Origin: Cinnamomum chago
Taxonomy: Eukaryota; Streptophyta; Magnoliopsida; Laurales; Lauraceae
Length of the DNA: 64,000 bases
Direction of reading: 5' to 3'
Assembly (NCBI GenBank): GCA_038049695.1
Contig: CP142453.1
Location: forward strand, 113,972,001 to 114,036,000
Position 1 is the stretch's first letter, and each line of letters starts with the position of its first letter. Positions 33,555 to 46,048 of the stretch are shown piece by piece. The notes beneath the pieces are model-generated. The model was given only the letters and a program-made list of their open reading frames with translations, was not told the DNA's origin and ran no database searches. The position numbers and the translations under genes are program-made.

Positions 33555-34216
33555 TAGGAGTAATGCTACTTGGACAAACTTTTTGGCCAGAATTTTGGCC
33601 AACCCATATGGTTTCCATTGAATATCATACCATTGAATATCAACTATGATATTCAATGGAAACCATATGGGTTGGCCAAAAAGTTTGTCCAAGTAGACTT
33701 TTTGATAAATTAGGGGTGTAAAATAAAATGGAAAACGTACAACCGATCTCAACCAAACCGCCGTTAATAACTGTATTTCACGGTTCGATTACGATTACGA
33801 TTAATAAAATTTAAAAACCGCACGAATCTGTTTGGTTACGGTTTTCCATAATAATTCACAGTTATTAACTGAACCGAACCGTATAATACGGTTCGGTTAA
33901 CCATATACGGTTAACCGTACCATTTACAAATAAAAGAAAAAATAAGGGGGCTAAATGAAATATTTATTATCTTATTTAATTGCTCCTTATGTGTTATTTT
34001 ACCTTCAATCATTCACATTTATCCCCTTATGTGAGCAAGACATTCAACGGTTATTAACCGTAACTGAACCGTTTAATACGGTTAACCGCGGTTACAGTTT
34101 TTCACGGTTTTTGTGGATACAGTTACGGTTACGGTTTTGAAAGACAGAAAACCGCGGTTACGATTCGGTTAACGGTTTTCTCAAATTTACCGGTTAACCG
34201 AACCGTTACACCCTTA
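33555..34216. mobile_element. hAT MITE interrupted by a hairpin MITE
   Basis: Same family as 14951-15301: TAGGGGTGTAAA on the left, AACCGTTACACCCTTA on the right, AACCG-rich inside. The outer target duplication CTATAAAT is perfect (33547-33554 and 34217-34224) but sits left of a second insertion that lies within the first bases of the terminal repeat (33559-33704). Confidence 0.85.
33559..33704. mobile_element. Hairpin MITE with 9-10 bp target duplication (Mutator-like)
   Basis: The arms are complementary over about 50 bp: TACTTGGACAAACTTTTTGG, ACCCATATGGTTTCCATTG and AATATCAT on the left, complements on the right ending GTCCAAGTAGAC. The left arm has an extra 12-bp TTTTGGCC duplication. ATAAATTAGG repeats on both sides (33549-33558 and 33705-33714), a 9-10 bp duplication typical of Mutator-like insertion. 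Confidence 0.75.
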
Positions 34217-34354
34217 CTATAAATTAATAATCTGGGTTGTTTTCCACATATTTTATATATCTGTGAATATATATGGCCTATGGGAGATGCGCTTATGAGA
34301 GATTTCTCTCACCTTATATTGAGATATTTCTCACCTTATATTATATTACATATA

Positions 34355-34380
34355 CTAGCAAACCCCCGTGCTATACACGG
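34355..34380 (-). mobile_element. Helitron-like 3' terminus
   Basis: On the minus strand the hairpin CCGTGTATAGCACGG is followed by GGGTTTG and CTAG, with T as the next base. A short GC-rich hairpin shortly before CTRR, inserted at an AT dinucleotide, is the Helitron 3' signature. The element would extend rightward; I could not fix its 5' TC end (candidates near 35718 and 36830). Confidence 0.55.
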
Positions 34381-34573
34381 ACCACAGAACCACCAAATGC
34401 ACATACTTAAATGAATTATTTTTATTAAATTTATTAATTAGTAAACTTTCGAGTCCTTCTTTTTGTTGCTAATTTAATCTTTATGTGTTTTTCCAAATGT
34501 TTTATTATTTACGTAAGGTATAAATGGAGTTTGATGAAGCCCGAGCACGTGTAACAAATAAATAAATAAAAGA

Positions 34574-34985
34574 CATATTCTGGCCTAAATTAGACTGCAT
34601 TCTGGTCTGATTTAGGCTTGTAATTCTGGCCTAATATTGGCTTGTTTTTTTACCCATAAATCTAAACTGGTTTAGAATTATAAGTATGGACTAATTCTGG
34701 ACTGACTTGAATATGTAATTCTGGCCTAATTTGGATTGCCATTCTTGCTTGAGTTAGACCCATAATTATTGCCTGATTTTTTATCCAAAATTTGGCATGA
34801 ATTAGACCCAATATTTTGTCTTGAATTATACCCAAATCTGTCCCGATTTAGACCCAAAGATCTGCCTTGGTTTAAACCCAATATTCTATCTTGAATTAAA
34901 CCCAAAATTTGGCCTGATTTACACCCAAAAATTTGGCCTGGTTTAGACCCAATATTCTGTCTTGAATTAGACCCAATATATTTGT
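34574..34985. repeat. Degenerate short tandem repeats (about 26-28 bp)
   Basis: About 15 diverged units built around ATTCTGGCCTGATTTAGACC and AATATTCTGTCTTGAATTAG recur without interruption. They may belong to the Helitron-like element that ends at 34355. Confidence 0.65.
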
Positions 34986-36861
34986 CATTAATGAGCTGAA
35001 ACTCTTGCCAATTTCAGTCCCTTTCAGGGCAATAATGAGAGAGTTTACTAAAGGAAATATGTGCAAATTGTAACCTAATAACGAGACAGTTTACAATTTC
35101 AGCTTGAGCTGAAACCCATTTAGAGAATACAATTTGGTTTAAGTCTTAGCCCATTTAGATAAACCAATTTGGGTCAAGTTGTAACCCATTTGTAATCCCA
35201 CCATAGACCAATGTAGACAATCAAGTTATAACCTAAATTCATTCTCTGCTTGGATAAATTTAACACATTTGTTGATTTGGGCCACTCTTACTGAATAGAT
35301 TTATAATTTCAAACATGATTTGGGCCACCAAATGCACAGATCCCTAGAAAATAGTGGGGTCTTAAAAATCTATCCATAGATTTGGAAAAATAGAGATGTG
35401 AATTAATCTATTCACAGATTGTAGAAATTTCCAATTTGATTATTTGGAATAATTATTTTTAATGGAACATAATGCAAATTTGGAACACAAGAAATGTCGA
35501 AGGGCATTTTGGCACTCGGAATGCTCTCCTTTTAAGCATTTGGAGTTCTTGTGTTCAGGGATTTAGCCTTAAAGCCCTCTTTTCATTCAGCCCGTCTTTC
35601 TAAAAAAAAAAATTTACAAGTGATGTGATTTGTTTATATGGAAATCATTTTTTTTTCTTTACTGATGATACGATCGTAATCTGTTTTTATTGAGATCCCT
35701 TTTTTTCCAGGGGATTGTGCAAAGAGAGAGTAGATTGAGGGGGAACAATGCATGCACCCCTCACGGAGAATGAGTCTGCTATCCCCTTCAAGCATTCCCT
35801 CGCTTTGATTAATTGAAACCCTGAATACAAACTTAGGTGGGCTAGAATCCCAAGCAGCCCTCTTCCTCCCTTTTTGGATGATCTTTGCATATGATGTATT
35901 TTAGTATAGTTGAGGCTTTGTACCAAACTCATTAGAAAAGTATTCATATCAATTCATGAAGGGTGTGTGAAGGATACGTGAATCTGAATCAATTAAGGAT
36001 ATGTAAATATGGATGACCATTACAATTTCATTTTATCATGCATTTTTAATGCACCAAAAATAATTTATACTTGATAAATAACATAACAATATCTGTGACT
36101 TACTTTCACATCTTTTTCATGATATTTGTTTATTTATTCATTCATTTTTTCTTTCTTTTCATATATGTTTTAGAGTTTTGGTGAGTTCCAACCAGAAAAA
36201 ATGCACGGTACATTTCAAACTTTGGTATCATGCGAGTTACAATACTTCCAGTGTATTTAGGTAACTAAGTTACTTTTCATTAGCTAATATATTAAGATCA
36301 AAATTGTATTTTTTATCATCATATTATTAAACTTTCTCCTCAATTTGTTTTAAGGCATGACTAAAAATATAATTAAGATATTGGAGGCAACTGAAATGAT
36401 AAGGTAAAAGTTGTATACTTTTATTCTTATATAAATTTTATATTTTTCATTTATTTTAAAGTTTTGATAAATATTTTCATTTATATAATAATTTCCCAAG
36501 AAGAAGGAGCTCATAACTAGTTATAACGTACAGTTCTATCAGAGTCATTAAAAATAATAAAAATATAGAACATTAGCACTTTAAATGTCCCAAGACCACT
36601 CGGCTTATATTCAAGTGTATGTTGGTAGGGGCCGCTCATGAAGAGATCTTTTTTGCCATTGTTAAAATAAATTGAGCTGCAGGGAGATTGGATTGCAAAT
36701 TGAGAAAATAAATATTGAAATGGTATAGTTAGAAGTTAGAGGATGAGAAAAAGTAGGCTTTGCCTCTCTTTTTTGGTTAAATCTATAGATAAGGAAAAAA
36801 CCATTTCGTTAGAGGTATAGATTCCTTCCGTTAGAATGAGTGTGACACTTATTACATACAA
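34986..36861. other. Intergenic DNA without recognised features
   Basis: AT-rich with repeated AACCCATTTAG motifs at 35110-35190. No coding signal. Confidence 0.5.
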
Positions 36862-37010
36862 TACTTAGAACCACGGTTTGCACCCAGAAGTTTGTAGGTT
36901 CAAAACTGTACTACCACACCGGGGCTACATGGGAGTTTATCCGGCTTCTCTCTAGACCCGGAGGGATTAGTCAAGTTCAAAGAGTTGGGAACCCTTCGAT
37001 AAAAAAAAAA
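36862..37010 (+). mobile_element. SINE fragment, 5' truncated
   Basis: It contains ACCACGGTTTGCAC, the degenerate B-box GTAGGTTCAAAACTG, GGGGCTACATGGGAGTTTAT, GGAGGGATTAGTC and AAAGAGTTGGGAACC, ending in an A13 tail. These match in order the SINE at 14779-15342. The A-box region is missing or unrecognisable. Confidence 0.78.
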
Positions 37011-38149
37011 AAAGTGTGAAAAAAAGGAGTGTGCCACACTCAGGACGAGAAATTCTAAATGTATCCACTTTTGTAGTTGAGACTACCCACATTATGAGCT
37101 CACCACATTAAAAACATACGCTACCCATTTTTGCTAAGCCCACCCACGAATTTTGCTAGAACTGCCCCCTTCTCCTCTTCCCTCTTCTTTCTCCATTTCT
37201 TCTTCTCCTCTTCTTCTTCTCAAAGAACAGTATCCCTGTTTCTCCATCTCAAGTTCGTTTGTCGGCTACATAAATCTTTTCCATCATCTTTCTCCTTCAG
37301 GATTACATCTTCTTCATTGACATTATATCTCCGCCACAGTTTATCTTTCTCTCCAAGTGGACTCTTCTTCACCTTCAACTTCTTCCAATTATTATTTTTT
37401 CTTTGATGTTACAATCTATACAAATGGAATGGAGTGTGGATGGAACATGTAATTGAAGGGATGGGAGAGAGGAAAATGTGAAAGGAAACTCCAAAATAAA
37501 AAATATGTTCGCGTTATGTATGGATACGCAAATCCACGCACGAATCTACATACGAGTGTATAATTCTTTTGCTTGACATATGAAAACCGTGCACGTTTAA
37601 TATGCACGGATCTGCGTATCTGTGCATAAATGAAATCAAGGGTACAATTGGAATTTCACATATGAGTATTTTAGTAATAAAAAAAATTAAATGTGAGTGT
37701 ACTCAGTTAAAACGAACGGTGAATTTAGAATTTCTGACTGGTTTTATAACTAGGGTAGAGGCTTTGATTTTGTAGGCTCCTTGTGGGCTTTTGACTTTAC
37801 CTAGGAAGTCCACCATATCGACGGCAATATCAGTTGTAACTGGGGCAGCCTAGAGAAAGAAACAGAGGAAAAAAACACCTGGTCTTATATAAAAATTCCA
37901 GGACCTTTTGGTAACTTCGTCACGCACTTCCTTCCCTCCATAATCTTGATGGAGCCCGGCTCCATCAAGAAGAAGTACTTCAAAACATATAACTCTCGGT
38001 TGCTCTTTCTTTCTTCTCTCGTCAGTCTTCTTGTGATTTCTCACTAGGGTTTTTTCCCTTTCTTCTCAAGATCTTCCTCTTCCTTTCAATTTCTAAATAT
38101 CTCTCGTTGTGAGTTCTTTTGTTTTTTTGGGAAAATTGCAGTTCCGGCA
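37011..38149 (+). promoter_or_regulatory. Upstream region and leader of the RPN1-like gene
   Basis: Long C/T-rich tracts (about 37165-37330) and a CTAGGGTTTT motif (38045; telo-box AAACCCTAG on the other strand), common in plant housekeeping promoters and leaders, precede the gene. An upstream reading frame runs from ATG 37949 (MEPGSIKKKYFK) to TAG 38045-38047, in frame with the main ATG. Its start lies in the perfect 19-bp palindrome GATGGAGCCCGGCTCCATC (37948-37966). An acceptor-like TTTTTTGGGAAAATTGCAG ends at 38141, so a leader intron is possible; no good donor was found. Confidence 0.5.
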
Positions 38150-41100
38150 ATGAAGCATCGTTTGAAACTATACCTGGAGAGGATTCAAGATCTGAACCTT
38201 GATGTGCAGAAGCACGCTATTGAAAGCCTGAGGTTACACATCTGCATTTTTGTTTCTAGGTCTTTTTTTAGCTAAGATAACCTATTCCAATTCAAAGGGA
38301 TAGGCAAAATATAATGACGATGATGATGATTCTGTATCATCAAATCCCATTTCATCTATGAAAACTTGCATGTGGAGAGATAACGATCTGAGAACAATCT
38401 ATGAAGAACTTCATTCCAGTGGAAACTAATCAGGGGCAAGTATCTACAGAAAGAAACTTGACAAATGATAATGCTAGTTTTAGCCTTAGGTAGTAAGGAA
38501 ATTTAATATGGGAGAATATTCTAACAATGGGTACGTGTTAGATTCAAATTTTACACAAGTGTCAATGTGGGTATGGAACCAAATTTGAAGTGTCTGCATA
38601 GCTTAGCTCTGGAGAATTGTTGTTTACTTTGTTGAAAGCAAAGTAGAAAAGATGTTAAAAGAAGAAAAGCCCAAAAGAGGCAGAGAATCAAGTATTGATT
38701 TTTTAATTTTTTTTTTGAATGGGCTCCACGTCAATAAAAATGATTTGTGTGCTATTTACGGTTTATTTATATTGTTCAAATATTCATGTGGAAAATGATG
38801 CCCAGCAGGAGTGACATTGCAATGATAGATTTTTCATTTATCTTTCCTAATAAATCCAAATTTGCTTAGGCTGCATGCTTTCTTGCGTGTTGCTGTGTGG
38901 TACACATGCACGAAGTTTCGGCCAAATTTTAATTTATCAATGCATATAATTGTTATTTTTTTAAATAGGCAGGAGATATGCACGTTGACAAGTTCTATGA
39001 GAACTGTACCGAAACCTTTGAAGTTCCTCCACCCTCATTATGGGACTCTCAAATCATGTTATGAAGTCATGGCTGATTCAGAGTTGAAGGTACATTCTAT
39101 CTAGTCTAAAAATTGCAATAGTCAATTTATTTTCCTTAAAAGTCAAAGACTCAAAGTAACAAGTTTGCTCACCATGTTCTATGAATTACAGAAATACCTT
39201 GCTGATATACTTTCTGTTGTGGCCTGGGCTATCTATGCACAAGGGGAACAGGTGTACCAAATAACTTTACAAACTATTCTATTTTATGCTTTGATTGCTT
39301 ACGGCATTGAAATAATGGGGTTGCCTCGTTAATTTGCTTCCTTGCGGGAAACTGGGAAAATTTTTAGAGAAATTATTCCCAGCTTATGCTTTGTTTATGA
39401 GGGGATTTTGGAAAAGGAGAAAAACTTTCTTTCTTTCTTTCTTTCTTTGTTCTTTTTTTGAAATTTCTTTAATTGTCTGTTTAATGATAGTTACTTACAC
39501 GTGAAAAAAAATTACAATCTTCACATTAGAATTTCTGAACAGCAACATTTCATGTCTTTCAAATTAGTGGCCACGAATGGCTATTTTGACATTTGGAGAG
39601 TGGGTTTTTATGAATTGGAAAGGTACCAACTGTGGAAACCTTTAGTTTTTTGTGTTACTAGTTTCTTTTCTTATTTTATTGGTAACATGACTTCGAACCA
39701 CAACCTCAAGTTTGCAACAGTGAGCGCCTTCTACTCTGCCTTAGCCTGTTGTCTTATGAGTTCAAGTTTTTGTGCCACTGTGTGATTTCTATGGTTTTTC
39801 CAAAACTGAAAGAACCATCTGATTCCTTCTCTGACTCTTATTACAAATTGAGAACGGCAAAGACCTTTTTGAGCTAGTCTTGAATCTGCTGTAACCTTTT
39901 GATGGGGAGAACACTAAAAGAAGAAGAAGATAAGAGGATAACTGGATTGTTTGCTTTGATGCCAAGTTGAAATTTAGGGACTATATCCTGAGAAGATTCT
40001 GTGATCTAATTTATTAATAATTGCCAATGGCTATTTATAGAGCGCAACCAAGGATATTAACTTAAACCTAGAAACCTAATAACTGTTGTGCCCTTTAATA
40101 TATGATGTTATGTCATTCTCTATCAATTTAAGCTTGTTATGTCATTCTCTATCAGAGAATAAGTGGTTGTCAACAATAACATCATAATAGGAAACTGTAA
40201 TCACTCATCGATCTTAACAGAAAATATCACAAATTTACTCAAATTCTAAACTAAGACAAGCTTATTCTTATAATTTAAAACTAACCCATAATTACTATAA
40301 AAATTACAAATAACACCCTAATTGTTTCTCAACATAAGTTACTATATGTTTTTCTACATGATATTTTCTTTTTTGTCCTGTAGTTTTTAACATAATATGT
40401 ACTCACAAGTTGGACAGGCATTTCGGTGCAACCTTTTTACTCTGTCATATAGAAATATAATATGTACTCTGTACTCACCAGTTGGACAGGCATTTCAATG
40501 GAACCTTTTACTCTTGTATTTATTTCTGCAATGCTTTCTTCCTTCTGTTTTTTTAATTGGCTGTTCTAATTGTTCCTATGTAATTTTTTGCAGGAATGCC
40601 TAAAATACAGGTTGTTGGGTTCAGAGGGAGATATTGGTTCATGGGGCCATGGATATGTAAGGTGAGTATTATCCCATACTTATGTAATGTTTGTGGATTT
40701 ACCAATAACAAAAGATGGAGTTTTGTGGGTCCTTTTTTTTTTGTATTTATTTTTTATTGACGATGACAAATTTATTTAAAGCAGAGGAGAAAAGTACACT
40801 TAACTCCATTAATGACTAATGGATGTTTTTCTATTACTCCCTGATCAAATTTGGTAATTCCTACTCCATTAATGACATTATTAATTATGACTGAGAATTT
40901 ACATAGGTTCGTGAGTTAAATTGAATGTAATGCAGTCTATCTTTTTACAACATAAAACTACTCGCTTCATGTTTAGCATCTTTTGTATCAAAGATCTGTA
41001 ACAAATTAACAGTCAACATATGATGCTCGACTAGGTGCATGTTGTCTATCATTTAACACATATCACTTCTCATTTTAAACATGTTAATCAAGAACTGTAT

Positions 41101-44100
41101 CCAAAACCGTTCAAAGCTTCAGTCCAAAATGATATCCTTTGACACTATCACTCTCAAATGATGCGGATCTATGATACACTTTTGACTCCTTTTAGTTTAA
41201 GAGTTCAATCTAGTGGATCCTTGAACAGTTTACTTTCTTCAACAGATTTGAGTCAGTACAATGGATATCAAATACAATGATATATGATTTGCAGTCCTCT
41301 TGATAACTACTGCCACTCTTGATTTTTATGTAGCTATTTGATGGTGTTTTCTTTTTTCCTCCTATCTCGTTAACTTCTTAATCTTCAAGGCATAATTCTA
41401 CTGACCAACTTGTCTATAGGCATTTGCCAAATGGTCATAGCCTAAATGTTATGGTTCCAAATTCCGTTGTCTCTTAGAACACGCTCTGCTACACGCCTAC
41501 ACCCCATGTTTAAATGGCAGTGCATGTACCAAAAATCCAAAATAGTGCCCATATAGATGATTCTTCCCAAAAATCTGCCCTATCAAATCCTGTTGCTGCT
41601 TCTTCAAAGCCTGCTCCTCTCAAGAAATGTCGCTCATTTAATTGTTGGAAGAGAACTTGAGTGGAGAGAATGTCTACTGAAATGGCTCATTTTGTGCTTT
41701 CCCTCGATTTGTTTTGTGGGATGCATGTATAGTTTGCATTAGGGAAAAACTAGGTGTTGTTTCTAGAGAAAGAAAGGGAATTGAAGGTGACGAAGAGAAG
41801 GAAAAAGATGAACCAAAGAGAGGGGAAGAGGATGCATCGTTGCCTTAAATGATAGTTTTTGTCTGTTTACAAAAGAAATTTCATTAAAGTTGTTGTCATC
41901 AGCTCAATTTAGTTGTTAAGGACCTAATTGAAAGAGATTCTCAAAACTTGATGATTCTTTAATATCCATGATTCATGGACCTTCTTTTGATGATATTAGG
42001 CAAAAACTAAGGAATTACTTTGAAAACCATCATATGTCATTCTTTATTTTTTCTGTGTTGCTTGAAGTTACCTATACTGTGGTTTGAAGTTTACCTGTAT
42101 TGTGTCATGATGTTCTTTTTCTCCTTTTTTTTTTAAAAAAAATTATGGAGTTTTCACCCTTGACACCCAGCATTACTTTACACTCTTTTCTTTCTTGATA
42201 TCCCCCCAGCTATTTTAGTATCTTGATTTTGTAACCCACCATCTCCATGCGGATCTTCATTGGCAGCAAAATTTCATTCATAAGAAAGCTGATACTAAAG
42301 TGGTTGTACAGCATATTTCAATGTGGACTTTAACCTATCCTATTCTCTATCACTGACACATGACATGATATTGTCAGGAACCTTGCGGATGAAATTTCTG
42401 AAGAGTTTGAAAAGCCAGAGGTTGGACTAGTGAACATTATAAATATGATGATTAAACCTGCTCTTTATTATCACCCTTGGAAATTGGCTTTATTACACCA
42501 TCCCTCATTTGAACCTTAAATTATAATTACTGCTTTGTATCCTTTTCTTCACGGCAGATTGAGGTTTCTCCAATTTCTAATTTGATGACCTTGGTGGGGC
42601 AAATTGTTGCTTTCCTCATGAAGGTAGACCTGTGTTCATGTTTATTATGGCTATCCCACTTCTATATCTGGAGGTTTCATGCATTTGGCTTTTTTGTTTG
42701 ATCAATTCATTCGGCAGTTTATTTATTTTGTTTATGTTGAAGTGCTTGGTTTATCTCATTTTTGTGGTGGTTTTTTATGTCTTCACTTTGCAGAACAATG
42801 CTGAACCTGAAGCCGTAGACTTTTTAATAAAGGTTTTTTTCTCTCTCGCTCTCTTTGTGTGTGTCTGAAGTTGATTGTATAGGGTAATTCTTGTCTTGGC
42901 TCCAGGTTCGATGTTTAGATATGTTACTTGATCATGTTGAATCCACAAACTACAAAAGGACATGTTTGCATCTTGCTAGTGCTACAAGGTAAGTGCTACT
43001 TCGATTATTTATGAAGATAATGAAACTATTGCTTCTCACATTCCACTTTTCTGTTTAGTGTTGCTTCCATTTGGGGTGTTCTTAGGAAGATTTGGTGATG
43101 AAAACTCCATTACATTATTCACCAACTTTAATATTAAAAAAATTATTTATCAACTTTCTAGATCTTTGCAGGTGCAATTGTATGAATATATTGGCCTATG
43201 CATAAGGTATCTGTAAAAATAATGGCTTACAGTAATGAACTTTGATTTTTCTCTCTCATCGATACCATTTACCTCAAAGTGTAAACAATAATTTCGAATT
43301 TTTTTTTAACAAAAGCTACTAGTCATGAGTGAACAAAAAAGCATCTTCTAGAAATCCATTATTTCATTTGAGTGGTGTAAGATTTAAAAATTACTCCATT
43401 ATCTATTTTGTTTTTTTGGAAGGCATTGCCCCATGAACTGTTAACCTACAATCCTACGTAGATTAGAGAGACAATGCTCATTTCTAGGAATGAATAAAAT
43501 TCTTTACATCCTTCACAAATAGTGGAGAGAAAAAATACTGCCTTTTTTCTGAAAAATGAAGGCACGTTATTTTGGCATTCATTAACACCCTGAGTTCCTT
43601 AGGCTGTGAGTCTTATTACTTCTCTCCTAGTCTTCTGGAAGTATCATAATCCAAAAGACCCAGAACTTTATGGGAACACAAAATATTTCCAACTGAGTAA
43701 TTTTTCTTAGTGGACAAGCCAACTTTAAGGTCCGACAATTATATATTAACAAAATAACTGTGAAAGTGACCCACTGTCCAACAACTCAATCCTCAATCGT
43801 GAAAAGTATACTATTTAGCTATTCAACATTGTGTTATGGTTTTGTGTATAGGGGTTGAAGTGTGCCACAAACATCTGAATTTTTTGTCATTGTCACTTGA
43901 GATACTGCTCAATTTCCAATGCTTTTTCCAGATTGGAGGTTAATAATTTCAAACTGAAACATGTTGCAGATACCTTAACGTGGATGCGCTTGATATAGCA
44001 TGTACTATTTGCGAGATATTTGGAGATTACACAAGTGCATTGCGTTTTATACTTTTCCAGGATGATGCTGAGGTACTTTTGATCACGGTCCTTGTTTTTG

Positions 44101-46009
44101 TAAACGTTGATCCATTGTGGTACTTATGCTGTACCATCCAATTACAGAAACTAAAGGAGATGTTTACATCTTTTGAGGACCCATTGCAAAAGAAGCAATG
44201 TTGTTATATACTGGCTCGACAGGTATGTTTGTAACTTTATTGTCTACCTTCTTTGGATATGTACTCACCTTTTGATATGGATGCATATTTCAATCTCATC
44301 ACTGCGAATTTTGGTCTTATTGGAGGCCATCACAACAATTAAGGCTATGAACAGCGGCTTACTTTTCTTATATAAACCTGACTCCCTCTTTCTTTATTTT
44401 CAAACCTGTATGAAAAGTAGAAAATTTTAAAGAAGAATCCATTGATAAATTAGATTCCTGATCCTCCCTTCTTTATTCTTCTTAAACTAAATCTATTTAT
44501 AAAAAGAGGAAGCCTGTTTACTGAAACCCTATTCATCTTCTTGGAACCCATTCATAAAAAATAAAAATAAAAAACAAAGAAAAAAAAATTCTGATAATAA
44601 AGGAGTGCACCTTAATCATCAGTGATAACTTTTTGCTTGATGATAAAAGATATAGAGAACCTAATCACCATTAGCCTATGGGACATGGGTAAACTAAATA
44701 AAAGCTAAATGAATAGAGTTCTATCTCTTAGGAAAATTTAACTTTAAACAATATACCTTGCTTATCACATGTTAAGTATATTCCTCTAGAGCATTAAGGT
44801 TCTCATATATTAACCTTGTGCACCCCAACTCAGACCTCAATGAAAGACTCAGTCGTGAAGTTAAATCACGTTCAAATTCTCGACCACCTGAATTCTTTAG
44901 GTCCTTTTGGTATTTGGGGCCTATTTCATCCATAGTTGATCATCGTATGGAGCTGAATGTTGGGCAATCAAGAAATGAGAAACATAAGTACATGTGGCAG
45001 AGATGCAAATGCTACGATGAATGTGTGAAATTATGAGATGGTTTGGGTATATAAGAGGAATGAGTACATAAGAGGAGATTCAACAACTGTTGAATTAACT
45101 AGGAGGATAATAAAAAAACTTAAAGGACTGTTGAGACGGAATGGGTATACACATATTAAGGGACACAAGTTCGCAAAGTAGGTGCTAATAAAAATGTTGA
45201 ATGGAGTAGTGAGTAAAAATATGTTAGATTGTGGAGTTATCAAGATCAAGACATTAAATAGGCTTAAATGGCAATGTAAAACTTCCAAAGGCAATCCTTA
45301 ATTGATAATATTAGGCTACCATGACGGTAATGGTGACGATTCGAGGTGGGTGATTCTTAAATATGAGGGTTACGTAATTAGCTAAACAAATATTAGGTTA
45401 AGAGGATGCCCCATATCCTGTGCCTTGTAGGTCGTTTTGTTGGTTGTGAGAGAGAGAGAGAAGAACGGGGGGGCGGGGGCAGGGGCGGGGAAGAGCAGAA
45501 AATAGATAACATTTATCAAGTTTCATAGTAGAACTCGTAAAGCTGACACTAAACGATTTATCTTGAAAGAGAGGATTATAAGTCAGTCGTCTACATTAAA
45601 TTTTTTTTGGCCCCCTGAGATCATATATCCTTTGCTCTCCATGTTGTATGTGTTTATTGTCTTTTCTATTCTTTGGGTGCATTGGATTTCTTTTTGTGAA
45701 CTCTTATTTATTTATTTATTTTATTTTATTTTTAACAAAGACACTATTTGAGGGTTGTTTTTTAGCTGATTTCTTCACTGCAATTTCATGAATTGGATTC
45801 TTGTTGATCTTATATGATGTGAAATACCTTTTTTTTTGCATTTGGGTGGAATTTGACTCATGATCTGTTGCAAGCAAACATCATTTTCATATCTGTTTCA
45901 ATCTATTATTATTATATTCTTTTTAGTATCCTTAGTTTTTTCTGTTCTTTTCCTTTTTTCTTTTTTTGAAATAGTTCTTGCTTTGTTAGCTTGTGATGAT
46001 GTAGCTGGT

Positions 46010-46048
<39 letters not shown>

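Noticed and set aside
37131..37406. Ser/Phe-rich reading frame upstream of RPN1-like
   Set aside because: It reflects the C/T-rich promoter and leader tract; there is no family signature.
37949..38150. Splicing 38020 to 38142 to restore an RPN1 N-terminus
   Set aside because: The GTCAGT donor at 38021 with the acceptor at 38141 shifts frame and meets a stop (TGA) at once.
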